The translations under genes were made by a program, and so were the position numbers. 25,924 nucleotides of DNA from JBBQFC01 sp038321615 (lineage in GTDB: Bacteria > Bacteroidota > Bacteroidia > Flavobacteriales_D > Cryomorphaceae): positions 1 through 25,924 of the forward strand of contig JBBQFC010000046.1 in assembly GCA_038321615.1 (NCBI GenBank), given 5' to 3'. Each line of letters begins with the position of its first letter. Positions within the stretch are counted from its first letter, which is position 1. Below the pieces are notes generated by a model that ran no database searches, was not told where the DNA came from, and was given only the letters and a program-made list of their open reading frames with translations. Below are positions 1 to 8,090 of the stretch, in pieces.

Positions 1-1
1 G

Positions 2-127
2 TTAGCCGCAGCTGGCTGGAATTTTAAGAAATTGATCGAAAAAATCAGAAAAGAATCATCCGAAAAGTTGGCCTTTATTTTTCAGCGATTTTTAGACCGA
101 TATTTTTCTGCTCTCGCTGTTAGTTAG
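2..127 (+). pseudogene. 3' end of a transposase-like reading frame (partial, cut by window edge)
   Basis: The frame is open from base 2 to a TAG stop at 125-127 and gives 41 residues starting LAAAGWNFKKLIEKIRKESS. The hydrophobic-Ala run followed by a W/MNFKK segment and a basic tail resembles the extreme C-terminus of IS5-type transposases, where a similar LAAAAMNFKR-like block is common in Bacteroidota. No catalytic residue lies in the visible part, so the family is an inference from a short tail, and whether the element is intact upstream cannot be seen. The frame ends just where a short antitoxin-like frame on the other strand begins. Confidence 0.4.
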
Positions 128-255
128 TAAGGATCGACTAAGTATTCTTCCTGTGTAATCCCAAGGTCGGAAGCAATACTTTCGGCTTCAGCTAAAACAG
201 ATTTATCCAAAGGAATGCTGACGGTTTTAATGATAATTATAGCTACATCAAACAT
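124..255 (-). pseudogene. Short antitoxin-like ORF (ribbon-helix-helix type), possibly truncated
   Basis: An ATG at 255 opens a 43-residue frame ending in TAA at 126-124. After a hydrophobic start it contains KTVSIPLDKSVLAEAESIAS and then DLGITQEEYL. A basic beta-strand, 'LD', a helix rich in Ala and Glu, and 'LGIT' before a second helix is the pattern of the N-terminal half of RelB/DinJ or other ribbon-helix-helix antitoxins. Such proteins usually run 70-90 residues, so this looks cut short, and its stop lies inside the transposase-like tail. No toxin gene is visible. It may be a remnant interrupted by the mobile element or a chance ORF. Confidence 0.25.
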
Positions 256-369
256 AGCCGACAATCATCAAAAATCCAGAGTCTCGCTATTTAAAGCCAT
301 TCTAAATTAAATTGGCTGACAGTTCGGTGACAATAAAACAGCGCGCAGTAACGAATTTTGCAGCGCAAT
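256..369. other. Intergenic leader upstream of hemA
   Basis: This A+T-rich gap lies between the antitoxin-like remnant and hemA. No convincing TAnnTTTG core is seen (a partial TAAATTGG occurs near 311) and no Shine-Dalgarno stretch precedes the hemA start. Confidence 0.3.
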
Positions 370-1605
370 ATGAGCAACGGAGTTTTAGCCCATTTCAGCA
401 TTCTTTCCTTCAACCATAAGCACTGTGATTTACAGCTTATTGGAGCCCTTCATATCGAGCTAGAAATGAGAGCGGTAAAGCTTATGGCACTAAAAGAAGC
501 GGCTGGTCTCGAGGAGCTCATGTACATTTCTACTTGCAATCGCGTAGAATTCTTAGTTAAAAGTGATGAGAAAGGGCTTGATCATGCTTGCTTTTTGGCG
601 CTCCTTAGCTCGGATTTAATAGAGGTTTCCGACTTAGAGAAGAGCGTGGAAGTTTTCCGGGGCGACGCCGCGGTCAAGCATTTGTTGAAAGTTACGGCAT
701 CGCTCGACTCCGTAATTATCGGCGAGCGCGAAATCATCACCCAAGTGCGAAAAGCGTATGAAGAATGCAGTAGCTTAGGCCTTACCGGCGATTTGCTCCG
801 CCTAGTAATGCGCCGCACTATCGAGACGGCTAAAACAGTTTTCACGGAAACAGCTGTTTTCAAAAAGCCGGTCTCAGTAGTTTCTCTGGCTTTTCATACG
901 CTACGCGATATGGCTATGCCGCGCGACAGCCGGGTATTGATGATCGGTGCGGGGAAAACCAATCGGTCGATGGCCAAGTTTCTCGCCAAACACGGTATGA
1001 AGCAGATTGCCATCTTTAACCGCACCAAGGCTAATGCCGAATCATTAGCAAAGGAAGTAGGAGGCAAAGCATATTCACTCGACGAATTGCAGGAATACGC
1101 GGATGGTTTCGACGTAATGATTACCTGCACTTCGGCTAGTCAGCCTATCGTTAATCAGAGCTTGCTTGCTCAATTGATAGGCGGAGAACATACCAAGAAA
1201 GTATTCATCGACTTGGCAGTGCCGGGCGATATTGATCCAAAGGCTTTGGGCACTTTGGCCATTCCACACCGCCATATTGACATTACAGAATTAAAGGCCA
1301 TCGCCGATATCAACTTAATAGAGCGCTACAAAGAGATTGAGAAATGCGAGGCGATCATCGATCAATGCCTGCTCGATTTTCATGATACGCTGAAGCAGCG
1401 CGAAGTGGAAAAAGCGATGAGCCACATACCGCAGAAAGTAAAAGAGATTAAGCATACTGCTGTAAACGAAGTGTACGCGAAGGAGCTACAAGCTTTAGAT
1501 CCGGAATCGCGAGCCCTGCTGGAACGCATACTAAACTATATGGAGAAAAAGTACATCTCCGTGCCGATGCGCATGGCAAAGGAAGTAATGCTAAGCAAGA
1601 AATAA
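370..1605 (+). CDS. hemA: Glutamyl-tRNA reductase
   Basis: This enzyme reduces the glutamate of glutamyl-tRNA(Glu) to glutamate-1-semialdehyde with NADPH, the first committed step of C5-pathway tetrapyrrole synthesis in the cytosol. The 411-residue product has the catalytic-Cys motif ISTCNR with Cys56, the GEREIITQVRKAYEE segment of the catalytic domain, a Rossmann nucleotide site (VLMIGAGKTNRSMAKFL, about residues 190-206) and a helical C-terminal dimerisation domain. A TTG at 358 would add four residues, but the ATG at 370 is the better start. Its stop overlaps the hemC start by one base (TAATG), so hemA, hemC and hemD are probably co-transcribed and translationally coupled. Length and motifs are normal for the family. 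Confidence 0.96.
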   Translation: MSNGVLAHFSILSFNHKHCDLQLIGALHIELEMRAVKLMALKEAAGLEELMYISTCNRVEFLVKSDEKGLDHACFLALLSSDLIEVSDLEKSVEVFRGDAAVKHLLKVTASLDSVIIGEREIITQVRKAYEECSSLGLTGDLLRLVMRRTIETAKTVFTETAVFKKPVSVVSLAFHTLRDMAMPRDSRVLMIGAGKTNRSMAKFLAKHGMKQIAIFNRTKANAESLAKEVGGKAYSLDELQEYADGFDVMITCTSASQPIVNQSLLAQLIGGEHTKKVFIDLAVPGDIDPKALGTLAIPHRHIDITELKAIADINLIERYKEIEKCEAIIDQCLLDFHDTLKQREVEKAMSHIPQKVKEIKHTAVNEVYAKELQALDPESRALLERILNYMEKKYISVPMRMAKEVMLSKK

Positions 1606-2531
1606 TGCGCCAGCCGATCGCCATCGGAAGCCGGGGAAGCGATTTAGCACTCTGGCAAGCTCACTTTCTGCAAGATGCACTCACCGCAGAAGGCCAAACA
1701 AGCGAGATCAAAATCATTAAAACCCAAGGCGACCGAATCCAACATCTGAGTTTCGACAAAATGGAGGGAAAGGGATTTTTCACCAAGGAGCTCGAAGAGT
1801 CTTTATTGAAAGGAGAGATCGACGTGGCGGTTCATTCTTACAAAGACTTGGAAACCAGGGGTGTGCCAGGCTTGCATATAGCCGCGAGTTCTTATCGGGC
1901 ACATCCATCAGACATTTTGTTGATTCGTCGTGAAGCGGTCGATAAACAGGCGTTGTTTGGTTTGCCAAATGGGGCTGTGGTTGGTACTTCGAGCGCGAGG
2001 CGCAAGATGCAAATTCGCCATTTTCGCCCCGACGTGGCGCTGCGAGACCTACGCGGCAACGTGCCCACGCGTGTCAACAAGCTACGCACGGAGCCTTACG
2101 ATGCCATCATATTAGCCAGGGCTGGCCTCGATCGCCTGCAACTGGATTTGTCAGAATTTGAGACCCATACCTTCGATCCTACTCAGTTTATACCCGCCCC
2201 GGCTCAAGGTGTTTTGGCATATCAAACCCGCTCGGAAGACACGGATGCTACCGCTATTTTGCGGGTTCTGCATCATGCCGATGTGGCAGATTGTATAGGC
2301 CTGGAGCGACGCGTACTCAATTTATTCCACGGGGGTTGTCAGATACCTTTGGGAGCCTACTGCACCCAAGTCGAAGGTGTATACCAATTGAAAGCCATCG
2401 TTGCCCATAGCTGGGATTCTGATCCTGCCGTCGTATCGCTATCGGGCGATGATCCCGAAAGCGTGGCCCAAGAGGCAGTGCACCAACTAAAGTCTCGCCT
2501 TGCCGATTTCGATCTACATAAGTCGCGATAA
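1605..2531 (+). CDS. hemC: Hydroxymethylbilane synthase (porphobilinogen deaminase)
   Basis: HemC polymerises four porphobilinogen molecules into hydroxymethylbilane in the cytosol. The 308-residue protein starts with the family motif IGSRGSDLALWQA. It carries the catalytic aspartate in AVHSYKD (Asp81), the Arg-rich substrate and cofactor region VGTSSARRKMQIR...DLRGNVPTR, PAPAQG, and the dipyrromethane-cofactor Cys245 in FHGGCQIPLG. All expected active-site landmarks are present. It overlaps hemA by one base at its start and hemD by 32 bases at its end, which supports an operon that makes uroporphyrinogen III. Confidence 0.97.
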   Translation: MRQPIAIGSRGSDLALWQAHFLQDALTAEGQTSEIKIIKTQGDRIQHLSFDKMEGKGFFTKELEESLLKGEIDVAVHSYKDLETRGVPGLHIAASSYRAHPSDILLIRREAVDKQALFGLPNGAVVGTSSARRKMQIRHFRPDVALRDLRGNVPTRVNKLRTEPYDAIILARAGLDRLQLDLSEFETHTFDPTQFIPAPAQGVLAYQTRSEDTDATAILRVLHHADVADCIGLERRVLNLFHGGCQIPLGAYCTQVEGVYQLKAIVAHSWDSDPAVVSLSGDDPESVAQEAVHQLKSRLADFDLHKSR

Positions 2532-3162
2532 ACCAGGGCCTTTCTTCGAATCGCTTCAGAACCGCGGTTTCGTAGCGCTCACTTGTTTTGCTTGTATTGA
2601 CTTGATCGCCGACATGCCACTACCGCCTCCAACGGCCGATTGGGCTTTTTTCTCATCGCCCGGATCCTTTGTGCTTTTTAGCAAAAAATGGGATTGCAGG
2701 CCCTATCGGCTTGCCGCTATTGGCTCCGGCACAGGAGAAGTCATCCGCGCTGCTGGTTTTGAAGTTTTTGTTCCCAAATCGTCGGATACAAAAAAGGCAG
2801 CAGCCGAATTTGCGAACCATGTGAAGTCAACCGAAACCGTGATGACACCTGTTGGCAATAAAAGTTTCCGACGTTTGAAAGGGCTTATTCCAGCCGAACG
2901 CTTAAGAGAATACCCTTGCTATCGCACTGAGGCGCGTGCAGAAATCCCGATGGTCGAAGCAGAATACTTCATATTTACATCGCCAAGTAATGCTGACGCC
3001 TTTCAACTTGCTCATTTACCCGGAGCAGGCCAATATGCTGTAGCAATGGGAAATAGCACTTTCGCGGCTCTGGATAGTACAACCTGGAAAAAGGTGTTCC
3101 TTTCGCCTCATCCCGATGAAGAAAGCCTTTGGGAAATAATTAGAACGCACGCTTCCGCTTAG
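2500..3162 (+). CDS. hemD: Uroporphyrinogen-III synthase, copy 1 (in the hem operon)
   Basis: This is a 220-residue HemD-family protein, expected to cyclise hydroxymethylbilane with inversion of ring D to give uroporphyrinogen III. The family is poorly conserved. What can be seen is an N-terminal IYISR strand, a central AAIGSGTGEVIRAAGFEVFVP segment, a YPCYRTEA hinge region and FTSPSNADAF, the HemD loop that usually reads FTSPSxV. The start is a TTG at 2500, 32 bases inside hemC. No ATG lies close enough to keep the first strand. The stop overlaps the end of the convergent dehydrogenase gene by four bases. A second HemD-type gene lies at 5159-5905, so the division of labour is uncertain. Confidence 0.85.
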   Translation: MPISIYISRDKPGPFFESLQNRGFVALTCFACIDLIADMPLPPPTADWAFFSSPGSFVLFSKKWDCRPYRLAAIGSGTGEVIRAAGFEVFVPKSSDTKKAAAEFANHVKSTETVMTPVGNKSFRRLKGLIPAERLREYPCYRTEARAEIPMVEAEYFIFTSPSNADAFQLAHLPGAGQYAVAMGNSTFAALDSTTWKKVFLSPHPDEESLWEIIRTHASA

Positions 3163-4337
3163 CTGAAAGCGGCGATTCCCGTAATGTCGTGCCCGGTTAT
3201 CAAAAGATGGATATCGTGCGTGCCTTCGTAGGTCACTACCGACTCCAGATTCATCATGTGCCGCATAATTGGGTATTCGTTGGTAATGCCCATTCCTCCG
3301 TGGATTTGCCGCGCTTCACGGGCAACGTCTAAAGCCATATTCACATTGTTGCGCTTGGCCATAGAGATCTGCGCAGTTGTGGCTTTTCCTGCCTCGCGCA
3401 ATTGACCTAAGCGGAAGGTGAGAAGCTGTGCCTTGGTGATTTCAGTAATCATTTCGGCGAGTTTTTTCTGTTGCAACTGGAATCCCGCTATCGGTTTACC
3501 AAATTGAACACGTTCTTTTGCATAGCGCAAAGCTGAGTCGTAGCAATCGAGTGCCGCCCCAATGGCTCCCCAAGCGATGCCGTAGCGGGCGCTGTCGAGA
3601 CAAGAGAGTGGCCCACCGAGGCCAGATTTTCCCGGAAGGAGATTTCCTTTGGGGACTTTTACATTATCGAAAACCAATTCGCCTGTATTGCTTGCCCGTA
3701 AGCTCCACTTCCCATGTGTTTCAGGTGTAGTAAATCCTTCCATACCGCGCTCTACGAGCAGCCCGTGAATTCGTCCTTCTTCGTTTTTGGCCCAAACCAC
3801 AGCCACATCGGCAAATGGAGCATTGGAAATCCACATTTTGGCCCCGTTTAGAATGTAGTGATCTCCACCGTCTTTGAAGTTGGTAACCATACCGCCCGGA
3901 TTTGAGCCATGGTCGGGTTCGGTGAGTCCGAAACATCCGATCATTTCTCCGGCGGCAAGTTTGGGAAGGAATTTTTGCCGTTGCTCTTCGCTACCGTATT
4001 TCCAGATAGGGTACATTACCAGCGAACTTTGAACGGACGAAGTAGAGCGAAGGCCGCTATCGCAGCGTTCGAGCTCCTGCATAATGAGCCCGTAAGATAT
4101 TTGATCGAGACCGGCACCTCCGTACTCTTCGGGAATGTAAGGGCCGAAGCCACCTATCGACGCAAGGCCAGGAAGGATTTGCTTCGGAAAAGTTCCTTTT
4201 TCGAAATATTCTTCAATAATAGGCGATACTTCCTTCTTCACCCAAGCCCGAGCAGTATCTCGAACTAATTTATGCTCATCGTTGAGCAAGTCATCCATCT
4301 CGTAGTAATCGTGTCCTTGATATTGATCCGTGCGCAT
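3159..4337 (-). CDS. Acyl-CoA dehydrogenase, glutaryl-CoA dehydrogenase type
   Basis: This FAD enzyme is predicted to oxidise and decarboxylate glutaryl-CoA to crotonyl-CoA in lysine/tryptophan breakdown, passing electrons to ETF. The 392-residue sequence closely follows the glutaryl-CoA dehydrogenase pattern: LRSTSSVQSSLVMYPI (Arg97 matches the substrate-binding Arg of the human enzyme), CFGLTEPDHGSNP, KMWISNAPFADV, LDSARYGIAWG, QIHGGMGI, and YEGTHDIH with catalytic base Glu371. The Glu position in YEGTHDIH separates this subgroup from isovaleryl-CoA dehydrogenases. The frame extends upstream to a TTG at 4382, but that would add a Lys/Arg-rich stretch encoded by the promoter, so the ATG at 4337 is preferred. 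No ETF or other catabolic gene is adjacent. Confidence 0.93.
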   Translation of the reverse strand: MRTDQYQGHDYYEMDDLLNDEHKLVRDTARAWVKKEVSPIIEEYFEKGTFPKQILPGLASIGGFGPYIPEEYGGAGLDQISYGLIMQELERCDSGLRSTSSVQSSLVMYPIWKYGSEEQRQKFLPKLAAGEMIGCFGLTEPDHGSNPGGMVTNFKDGGDHYILNGAKMWISNAPFADVAVVWAKNEEGRIHGLLVERGMEGFTTPETHGKWSLRASNTGELVFDNVKVPKGNLLPGKSGLGGPLSCLDSARYGIAWGAIGAALDCYDSALRYAKERVQFGKPIAGFQLQQKKLAEMITEITKAQLLTFRLGQLREAGKATTAQISMAKRNNVNMALDVAREARQIHGGMGITNEYPIMRHMMNLESVVTYEGTHDIHLLITGHDITGIAAFS

Positions 4338-4362
4338 TCGCTTTCGTTTTCGTTTTGGTGCG

Positions 4363-4370
4363 CAAAGGTA
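4363..4370 (-). promoter_or_regulatory. Bacteroidota -7 promoter core for the acyl-CoA dehydrogenase gene
   Basis: Read on the minus strand, 4370-4363 is TACCTTTG, an exact match to the Bacteroidota TAnnTTTG -7 element, 25 bases before the ATG at 4337. No exact TTTG -33 box is seen about 20 bases further upstream. Confidence 0.5.
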
Positions 4371-4413
4371 AGTATACGGCAATTAAAATTTATCATATTT
4401 ACGCCCGTTTATA

Positions 4414-4421
4414 TACCTTTC
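4414..4421 (+). promoter_or_regulatory. Possible weak promoter core for the DUF4271-hemD-rnpA genes
   Basis: TACCTTTC differs from TAnnTTTG at the last base. A TTTA at 4389-4392 sits 21 bases upstream in the -33 position. It lies in the divergent gap between the dehydrogenase and the DUF4271 gene, where a rightward promoter is expected. Confidence 0.3.
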
Positions 4422-4446
4422 GAAAAAGACCAATACACATACAGCT

Positions 4447-5130
4447 TTGGAAATAATTCCGCGCCCTGATCCGCATTTGTTCGAACCTTGGATGATAGGG
4501 GTCTTTCTATTTTGTCTAGGTATCTTAGCGTATCTGCGTATTGCTTACGGTAAGCGCTTGGAGCGCATGGCCGGGGGGCTTCTGCGCATTCAGATTCTGC
4601 GCCAAATCATGGCCGAAGAGATTGTTTTTACCCAGCGCGCTTCTACGCTGCTCTTCATAAATTTTGTTTGCTTGTTTGCCTTGTTTCTATTCGCAGTGGT
4701 GCAGTTTCGGTTTCCGTCGCAGCCAATTGCCTTTGATTTTACGGCTTACGTCATTTTGGCTTTGGTGATTTTAGGGGTTTATTTGCTCAAGCTCATCGGT
4801 GGGTTTTTCTTGCGGTGGCTCTTTTCGGATAAAGGGTTAATTCGCGAATTTCTATTTGAGGCGATGCTTATACAGTGCGCTCTGGGAGTAATACTTCTTC
4901 CTACGATGGCTATTTTCTTGTTTTCAGTGGGCGCGGAGCGGACCTTCCTGTTACAATTATGCTTGGGTCTGCTCGCATTTTCATGGATTTTTCGGGTTAT
5001 TCAGGGCATTCGGCTTAGCACAGCACATCAAGTTTCGGCGGTGTACATTATTTTGTACCTTTGTACGCTGGAAATTTTGCCTGTATTGGCTTTGCTAAAA
5101 GCAGCGCAAAGGGCATTGTTTTTAAGCTAA
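4447..5130 (+). CDS. DUF4271 integral membrane protein
   Basis: This is a 227-residue hydrophobic protein with about six predicted membrane segments, at roughly residues 16-36, 58-80, 92-118, 134-160, 164-186 and 196-220. The final YIILYLCTLEILPVLALLKA segment is the hallmark of DUF4271, a Bacteroidota family of unknown function usually found just upstream of a uroporphyrinogen-III synthase gene, as here (28-base gap). The start is a TTG at 4447. An ATG at 4492 would delete only the polar N-terminus and is possible. No catalytic motif is visible. A link with tetrapyrrole metabolism is suggested only by gene order. Confidence 0.8.
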   Translation: MEIIPRPDPHLFEPWMIGVFLFCLGILAYLRIAYGKRLERMAGGLLRIQILRQIMAEEIVFTQRASTLLFINFVCLFALFLFAVVQFRFPSQPIAFDFTAYVILALVILGVYLLKLIGGFFLRWLFSDKGLIREFLFEAMLIQCALGVILLPTMAIFLFSVGAERTFLLQLCLGLLAFSWIFRVIQGIRLSTAHQVSAVYIILYLCTLEILPVLALLKAAQRALFLS

Positions 5131-5158
5131 GTAAGCAGAAATAACACACCGATTACCT

Positions 5159-5905
5159 ATGGCTGAAAAAGTCAAATCAATTTTGATTTCACAACCGCCG
5201 CCTACTACCGAAAAGTCTCCCTACGTAGAGCTGGCCGAAAAACTTAAAGTACGGATCGAATTTCGCCCTTTTATTCACGTAGAAGGAGTGCCGGCTAAGG
5301 AATTTCGCCAAGAGCGGATCAATATTTTAGAGCACACTGGTATAATTCTTACCAGTAGAAACGCTGTAGATCATTACTTCCGTATGTGCGAAGAAATGCG
5401 AATAAATGTGCCCGAAACTATGAAGTATTTCTGCCTTTCGGAATCGACTGCTTTCTACCTTCAGAAATATGTGGTTTACCGCAAGCGTAAGATTTTTTAC
5501 GGAAAGCAAAGTTTTCAAGACTTGCTCGACGTGATTAAGAAGCATAAGAACGAAAAGTTTTTACTGCCATGCTCCGATATTCACAAGCGAAATATTACAG
5601 ATCTTCTGGACTCAAGCAACATCAAATATACCAAGGCTGTAATCTACCGCACGGTGTGCAGCGATTTGAGCGATTTGGCTGACGTAAACTTTGACATGCT
5701 CGTATTTTTTAGCCCATCGGGTATCGAGTCGCTTTTTAAGAATTTTCCCGATTTCAAGCAGAATGGTACACGTATAGCCGCCTTTGGCTCTACCACTGCC
5801 GATGCAGTGAAAGAAGCGGGTCTTAATCTCGATGTACACGCACCCCTTCCCGGGTTGCCATCTATGTCGATGGCTATAGAGAGCTACATTAAGAAGCTGA
5901 AATAA
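5159..5905 (+). CDS. Uroporphyrinogen-III synthase family protein, copy 2 (Flavobacteriia type)
   Basis: A 248-residue HemD-family protein whose sequence strongly recalls the form annotated as uroporphyrinogen-III synthase throughout Flavobacteriia. Landmarks are ILISQPPPTTEKSPYVELAE, RPFIHVEGVPAKEFRQ, GIILTSRNAVDHYFR, FCLSESTAFYLQKYVVYRKR, the YRTV hinge, VFFSPSGIESLFKNFPDF and RIAAFGSTTADAVKEAGL. It is far from the 220-residue HemD at 2500-3162. It follows the DUF4271 gene and precedes rnpA, an order I recall from related genomes. Either copy could be the biosynthetic enzyme. The conserved VYRKRK stretch and the neighbourhood leave room for a different or added role for this one. Confidence 0.85.
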   Translation: MAEKVKSILISQPPPTTEKSPYVELAEKLKVRIEFRPFIHVEGVPAKEFRQERINILEHTGIILTSRNAVDHYFRMCEEMRINVPETMKYFCLSESTAFYLQKYVVYRKRKIFYGKQSFQDLLDVIKKHKNEKFLLPCSDIHKRNITDLLDSSNIKYTKAVIYRTVCSDLSDLADVNFDMLVFFSPSGIESLFKNFPDFKQNGTRIAAFGSTTADAVKEAGLNLDVHAPLPGLPSMSMAIESYIKKLK

Positions 5906-5923
5906 GCTAAACGACTAAGGGCG

Positions 5924-5942
5924 GCCACATGCTGGCTTTTTT
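5924..5942 (+). terminator. Weak terminator-like hairpin between hemD copy 2 and rnpA
   Basis: GCCA (5924-5927) pairs with TGGC (5933-5936) around a 5-base loop and is followed by six T (5937-5942). The stem is only 4 bp, so termination is uncertain and may be partial. Confidence 0.3.
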
Positions 5943-5954
5943 GTAATCTTGACC

Positions 5955-6332
5955 ATGGACGATTTTCGATTTCCCAAGTCAGAACGCATGACGCATAAAA
6001 GGGATATCGAGTTGGTATTTGCATCGGGTAGTACGATTAAGAAAACCCCGGTTCTGCTCAAGTATTGCTGGAAAACTGATGCAACCGAAGGGGTAAAAGT
6101 GCTCATCGTTGCCCCTAAAAGGCAGCACCGCCATGCAGTAACACGAAACAAACTCAAGCGCAGAATGCGAGAGCTTTTTCGCCTTCACAAGTCATCGTTG
6201 AAAATACTAACCACCGGAGCCAATAAAACCCTATTACTTGCAGTTATTTACCAAGGGAATGCAAGCGTGCCTTTTAAGCAATTGGAAACGCAATATCGCG
6301 CCGCGATTATGCTCTTACAAGCGCCAAAATGA
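5955..6332 (+). CDS. rnpA: Ribonuclease P protein component
   Basis: RnpA is the basic protein subunit that helps the RNase P RNA bind and cut the 5' leader of precursor tRNAs. The 125-residue product starts FRFPKSERMTHKRDIELVF, typical of the family. It has the RNR motif in TRNKLKRRMRE (Arg64, Asn65, Lys66, Arg69, Arg70) and a Lys/Arg-rich composition. The frame extends to a TTG at 5949, but the ATG at 5955 fits better. The classical rpmH-rnpA-yidC neighbourhood is absent. In Bacteroidota, rnpA commonly sits between a hemD-type gene and an S41 protease gene, as here. Confidence 0.93.
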   Translation: MDDFRFPKSERMTHKRDIELVFASGSTIKKTPVLLKYCWKTDATEGVKVLIVAPKRQHRHAVTRNKLKRRMRELFRLHKSSLKILTTGANKTLLLAVIYQGNASVPFKQLETQYRAAIMLLQAPK

Positions 6333-6344
6333 TTAACAAGTATT

Positions 6345-6364
6345 AACCGCGTACCCGCGGTTTT
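6345..6364 (+). terminator. Hairpin downstream of rnpA, possible attenuating terminator
   Basis: AACCGCG (6345-6351) and CGCGGTT (6356-6362) form a 7-bp stem with a TACC loop. Only a short T run (to 6364) follows before CG, so it may pause transcription, partly terminate it, or stabilise the rnpA 3' end. Confidence 0.4.
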
Positions 6365-6413
6365 CGCGACCAGACAAGCGTAGGTGAAGAGAAAAGATAA
6401 GTAGATTTAAATT

Positions 6414-8084
6414 ATGAAGAACAGCCGATTAAAATCGAAGTTAAAATCGAAGTGGATTATAGCCGCTTTGGCAGGAGTTACATTGGTAAGCGTGATGGCG
6501 ACCACCATTAAGGACAATTATTTTGAAGTTTCTAAAAACCTTGAAATTTTTGCAACGCTCTACCGGGAGCTCAATATCTTTTATGTCGATGAGGTACAGC
6601 CGGGCGATATGATGAAAACGGGGATCGATGCTATGCTCGAATCACTCGACCCCTACACGAATTACATCACCGAAAGCCAAATAGAAGATTATCAGTTTAT
6701 GACCACCGGCCAGTATGGCGGCATCGGGAGTCTCATACGTGCAGTAGATGGAGACGTTTATATTTCCGAGCCTTATGAAGGTTTTCCCGCCGATAAAGCC
6801 GGTTTGAAAGCGGGCGATAAAATTTTGGAAATCGATGGACGCTCGGTGCAAGCGAAGGATCAGGAAGAGATAAGTAAGATGCTTAAGGGGCAATCGGGCA
6901 GTAGCTTAAACGTAAAATACGAACGTGAAGGAACCCAATTGATGGCGACCTTAAAGCGGGAAGAGATTAAAATCCCCGATGTGCCGTATTCTGGAATGCT
7001 GGACGAAAAAGTGGGATACATTCGCTTGACAAGCTTTACGCAAACAGCCAGTCAGGAGGTGCGCGATGCGTTCTTAGAGCTTCGCGATAAGCAGGGAATG
7101 AAAGAGTTAATCTTCGACCTCCGTGGTAATGGGGGTGGCCTGCTTCGGGAAGCCGTCAATATTGTGAACTTCTTCGTGCCCAAAGGACAAGAAGTAGTGC
7201 GTACCAAGGGGCGAATAGCAGAATGGGATCAAAAGCACACGGCCCTTAGCGAGCCTATGGATCTAAACATTCCTATTGTGGTACTGGTGGATGGTTCTAG
7301 TGCATCTGCTTCGGAAATCGTAGCCGGTGCGCTACAAGATTTAGATCGAGCCGTTATTGTAGGCGATCGAACTTTTGGCAAGGGTTTAGTGCAACAAACC
7401 CGCGATTTGCAATACAACAATAAGCTGAAGCTCACAGTGGCCAAATACTACATCCCCAGCGGGCGCTGTATTCAAAAACTCGACTACTCCCATAAGAATA
7501 TAGATGGCCTGGCCGAAGAAGTGCCAGACTCCTTGCTCCAAGCCTTTGAGACTCAAAATGGCCGAAAGGTAATGGATGGTCGTGGAATCGATCCAGATGT
7601 AGAAGTATCCTTGGACGAATTCCCCCACATTTTAGGCAGTTTACTCTACGAGAATCTCTTCTTCAAATACGCCAACGAATATGTAAAAACACGTCCTACC
7701 ATTGCTTCAGCACGTGAATTTCATCTGACAGATGCGGACTATACCGCCTTCACGAAGTATCTGGAAGGCAAGGATTACAGTTATGAAACGGATAGCGAAA
7801 AGGAGCTCGCAGAGCTGATAAAGGTCGCAAAGAAGGAGCGCTATTATGGTTTGGCAGAATCGGAGTTTAACGCACTCACCACCGCTCTTACCCAAAAGAA
7901 AAATGAAGATTTGATCACTTTCCGCAGCGATATACAGGAGATACTCGAGAATGAGATTGTATCGCGTTACCACTACCAACGTGGCCGTGTGGAAGCATCG
8001 CTTGCGGGAGACCCGGCGGTAAAACAAGCTGTGATTGTGCTCAATGATACGGATAAGTATCTCTCTACCCTTGGTAAGAAGTAG
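6414..8084 (+). CDS. C-terminal processing protease, S41 family (PDZ domain)
   Basis: This periplasmic or membrane-anchored serine protease trims or degrades envelope proteins from their C-termini. The 556-residue protein has a basic N-terminus and one membrane or signal segment (about residues 13-30). The N-terminal part contains LESLDPYTNYI, and a PDZ domain follows at roughly residues 95-180 with the GIGSLI carboxylate-binding-like loop. The S41 core has the Ser-Lys dyad: Ser298 in GSSASASE and Lys323 in FGKG, 25 residues apart as in E. coli Prc. The C-terminal ~170 residues are helical and charged. A TAGATTTA sequence lies 4 bases before the ATG, too close to be a normal promoter. The gene is followed after 6 bases by a membrane protein gene, so co-transcription is likely. 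Confidence 0.93.
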   Translation: MKNSRLKSKLKSKWIIAALAGVTLVSVMATTIKDNYFEVSKNLEIFATLYRELNIFYVDEVQPGDMMKTGIDAMLESLDPYTNYITESQIEDYQFMTTGQYGGIGSLIRAVDGDVYISEPYEGFPADKAGLKAGDKILEIDGRSVQAKDQEEISKMLKGQSGSSLNVKYEREGTQLMATLKREEIKIPDVPYSGMLDEKVGYIRLTSFTQTASQEVRDAFLELRDKQGMKELIFDLRGNGGGLLREAVNIVNFFVPKGQEVVRTKGRIAEWDQKHTALSEPMDLNIPIVVLVDGSSASASEIVAGALQDLDRAVIVGDRTFGKGLVQQTRDLQYNNKLKLTVAKYYIPSGRCIQKLDYSHKNIDGLAEEVPDSLLQAFETQNGRKVMDGRGIDPDVEVSLDEFPHILGSLLYENLFFKYANEYVKTRPTIASAREFHLTDADYTAFTKYLEGKDYSYETDSEKELAELIKVAKKERYYGLAESEFNALTTALTQKKNEDLITFRSDIQEILENEIVSRYHYQRGRVEASLAGDPAVKQAVIVLNDTDKYLSTLGKK

Positions 8085-8090
8085 AGCCGT

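Noticed and set aside
3909..4268. A 119-residue plus-strand ORF
   Set aside because: It is antisense to the well-supported glutaryl-CoA dehydrogenase-like gene and has no recognisable motif.
6402..6409. TAGATTTA as a promoter for the S41 protease gene
   Set aside because: It lies only 4 bases before the ATG, so transcription would begin inside the coding sequence.
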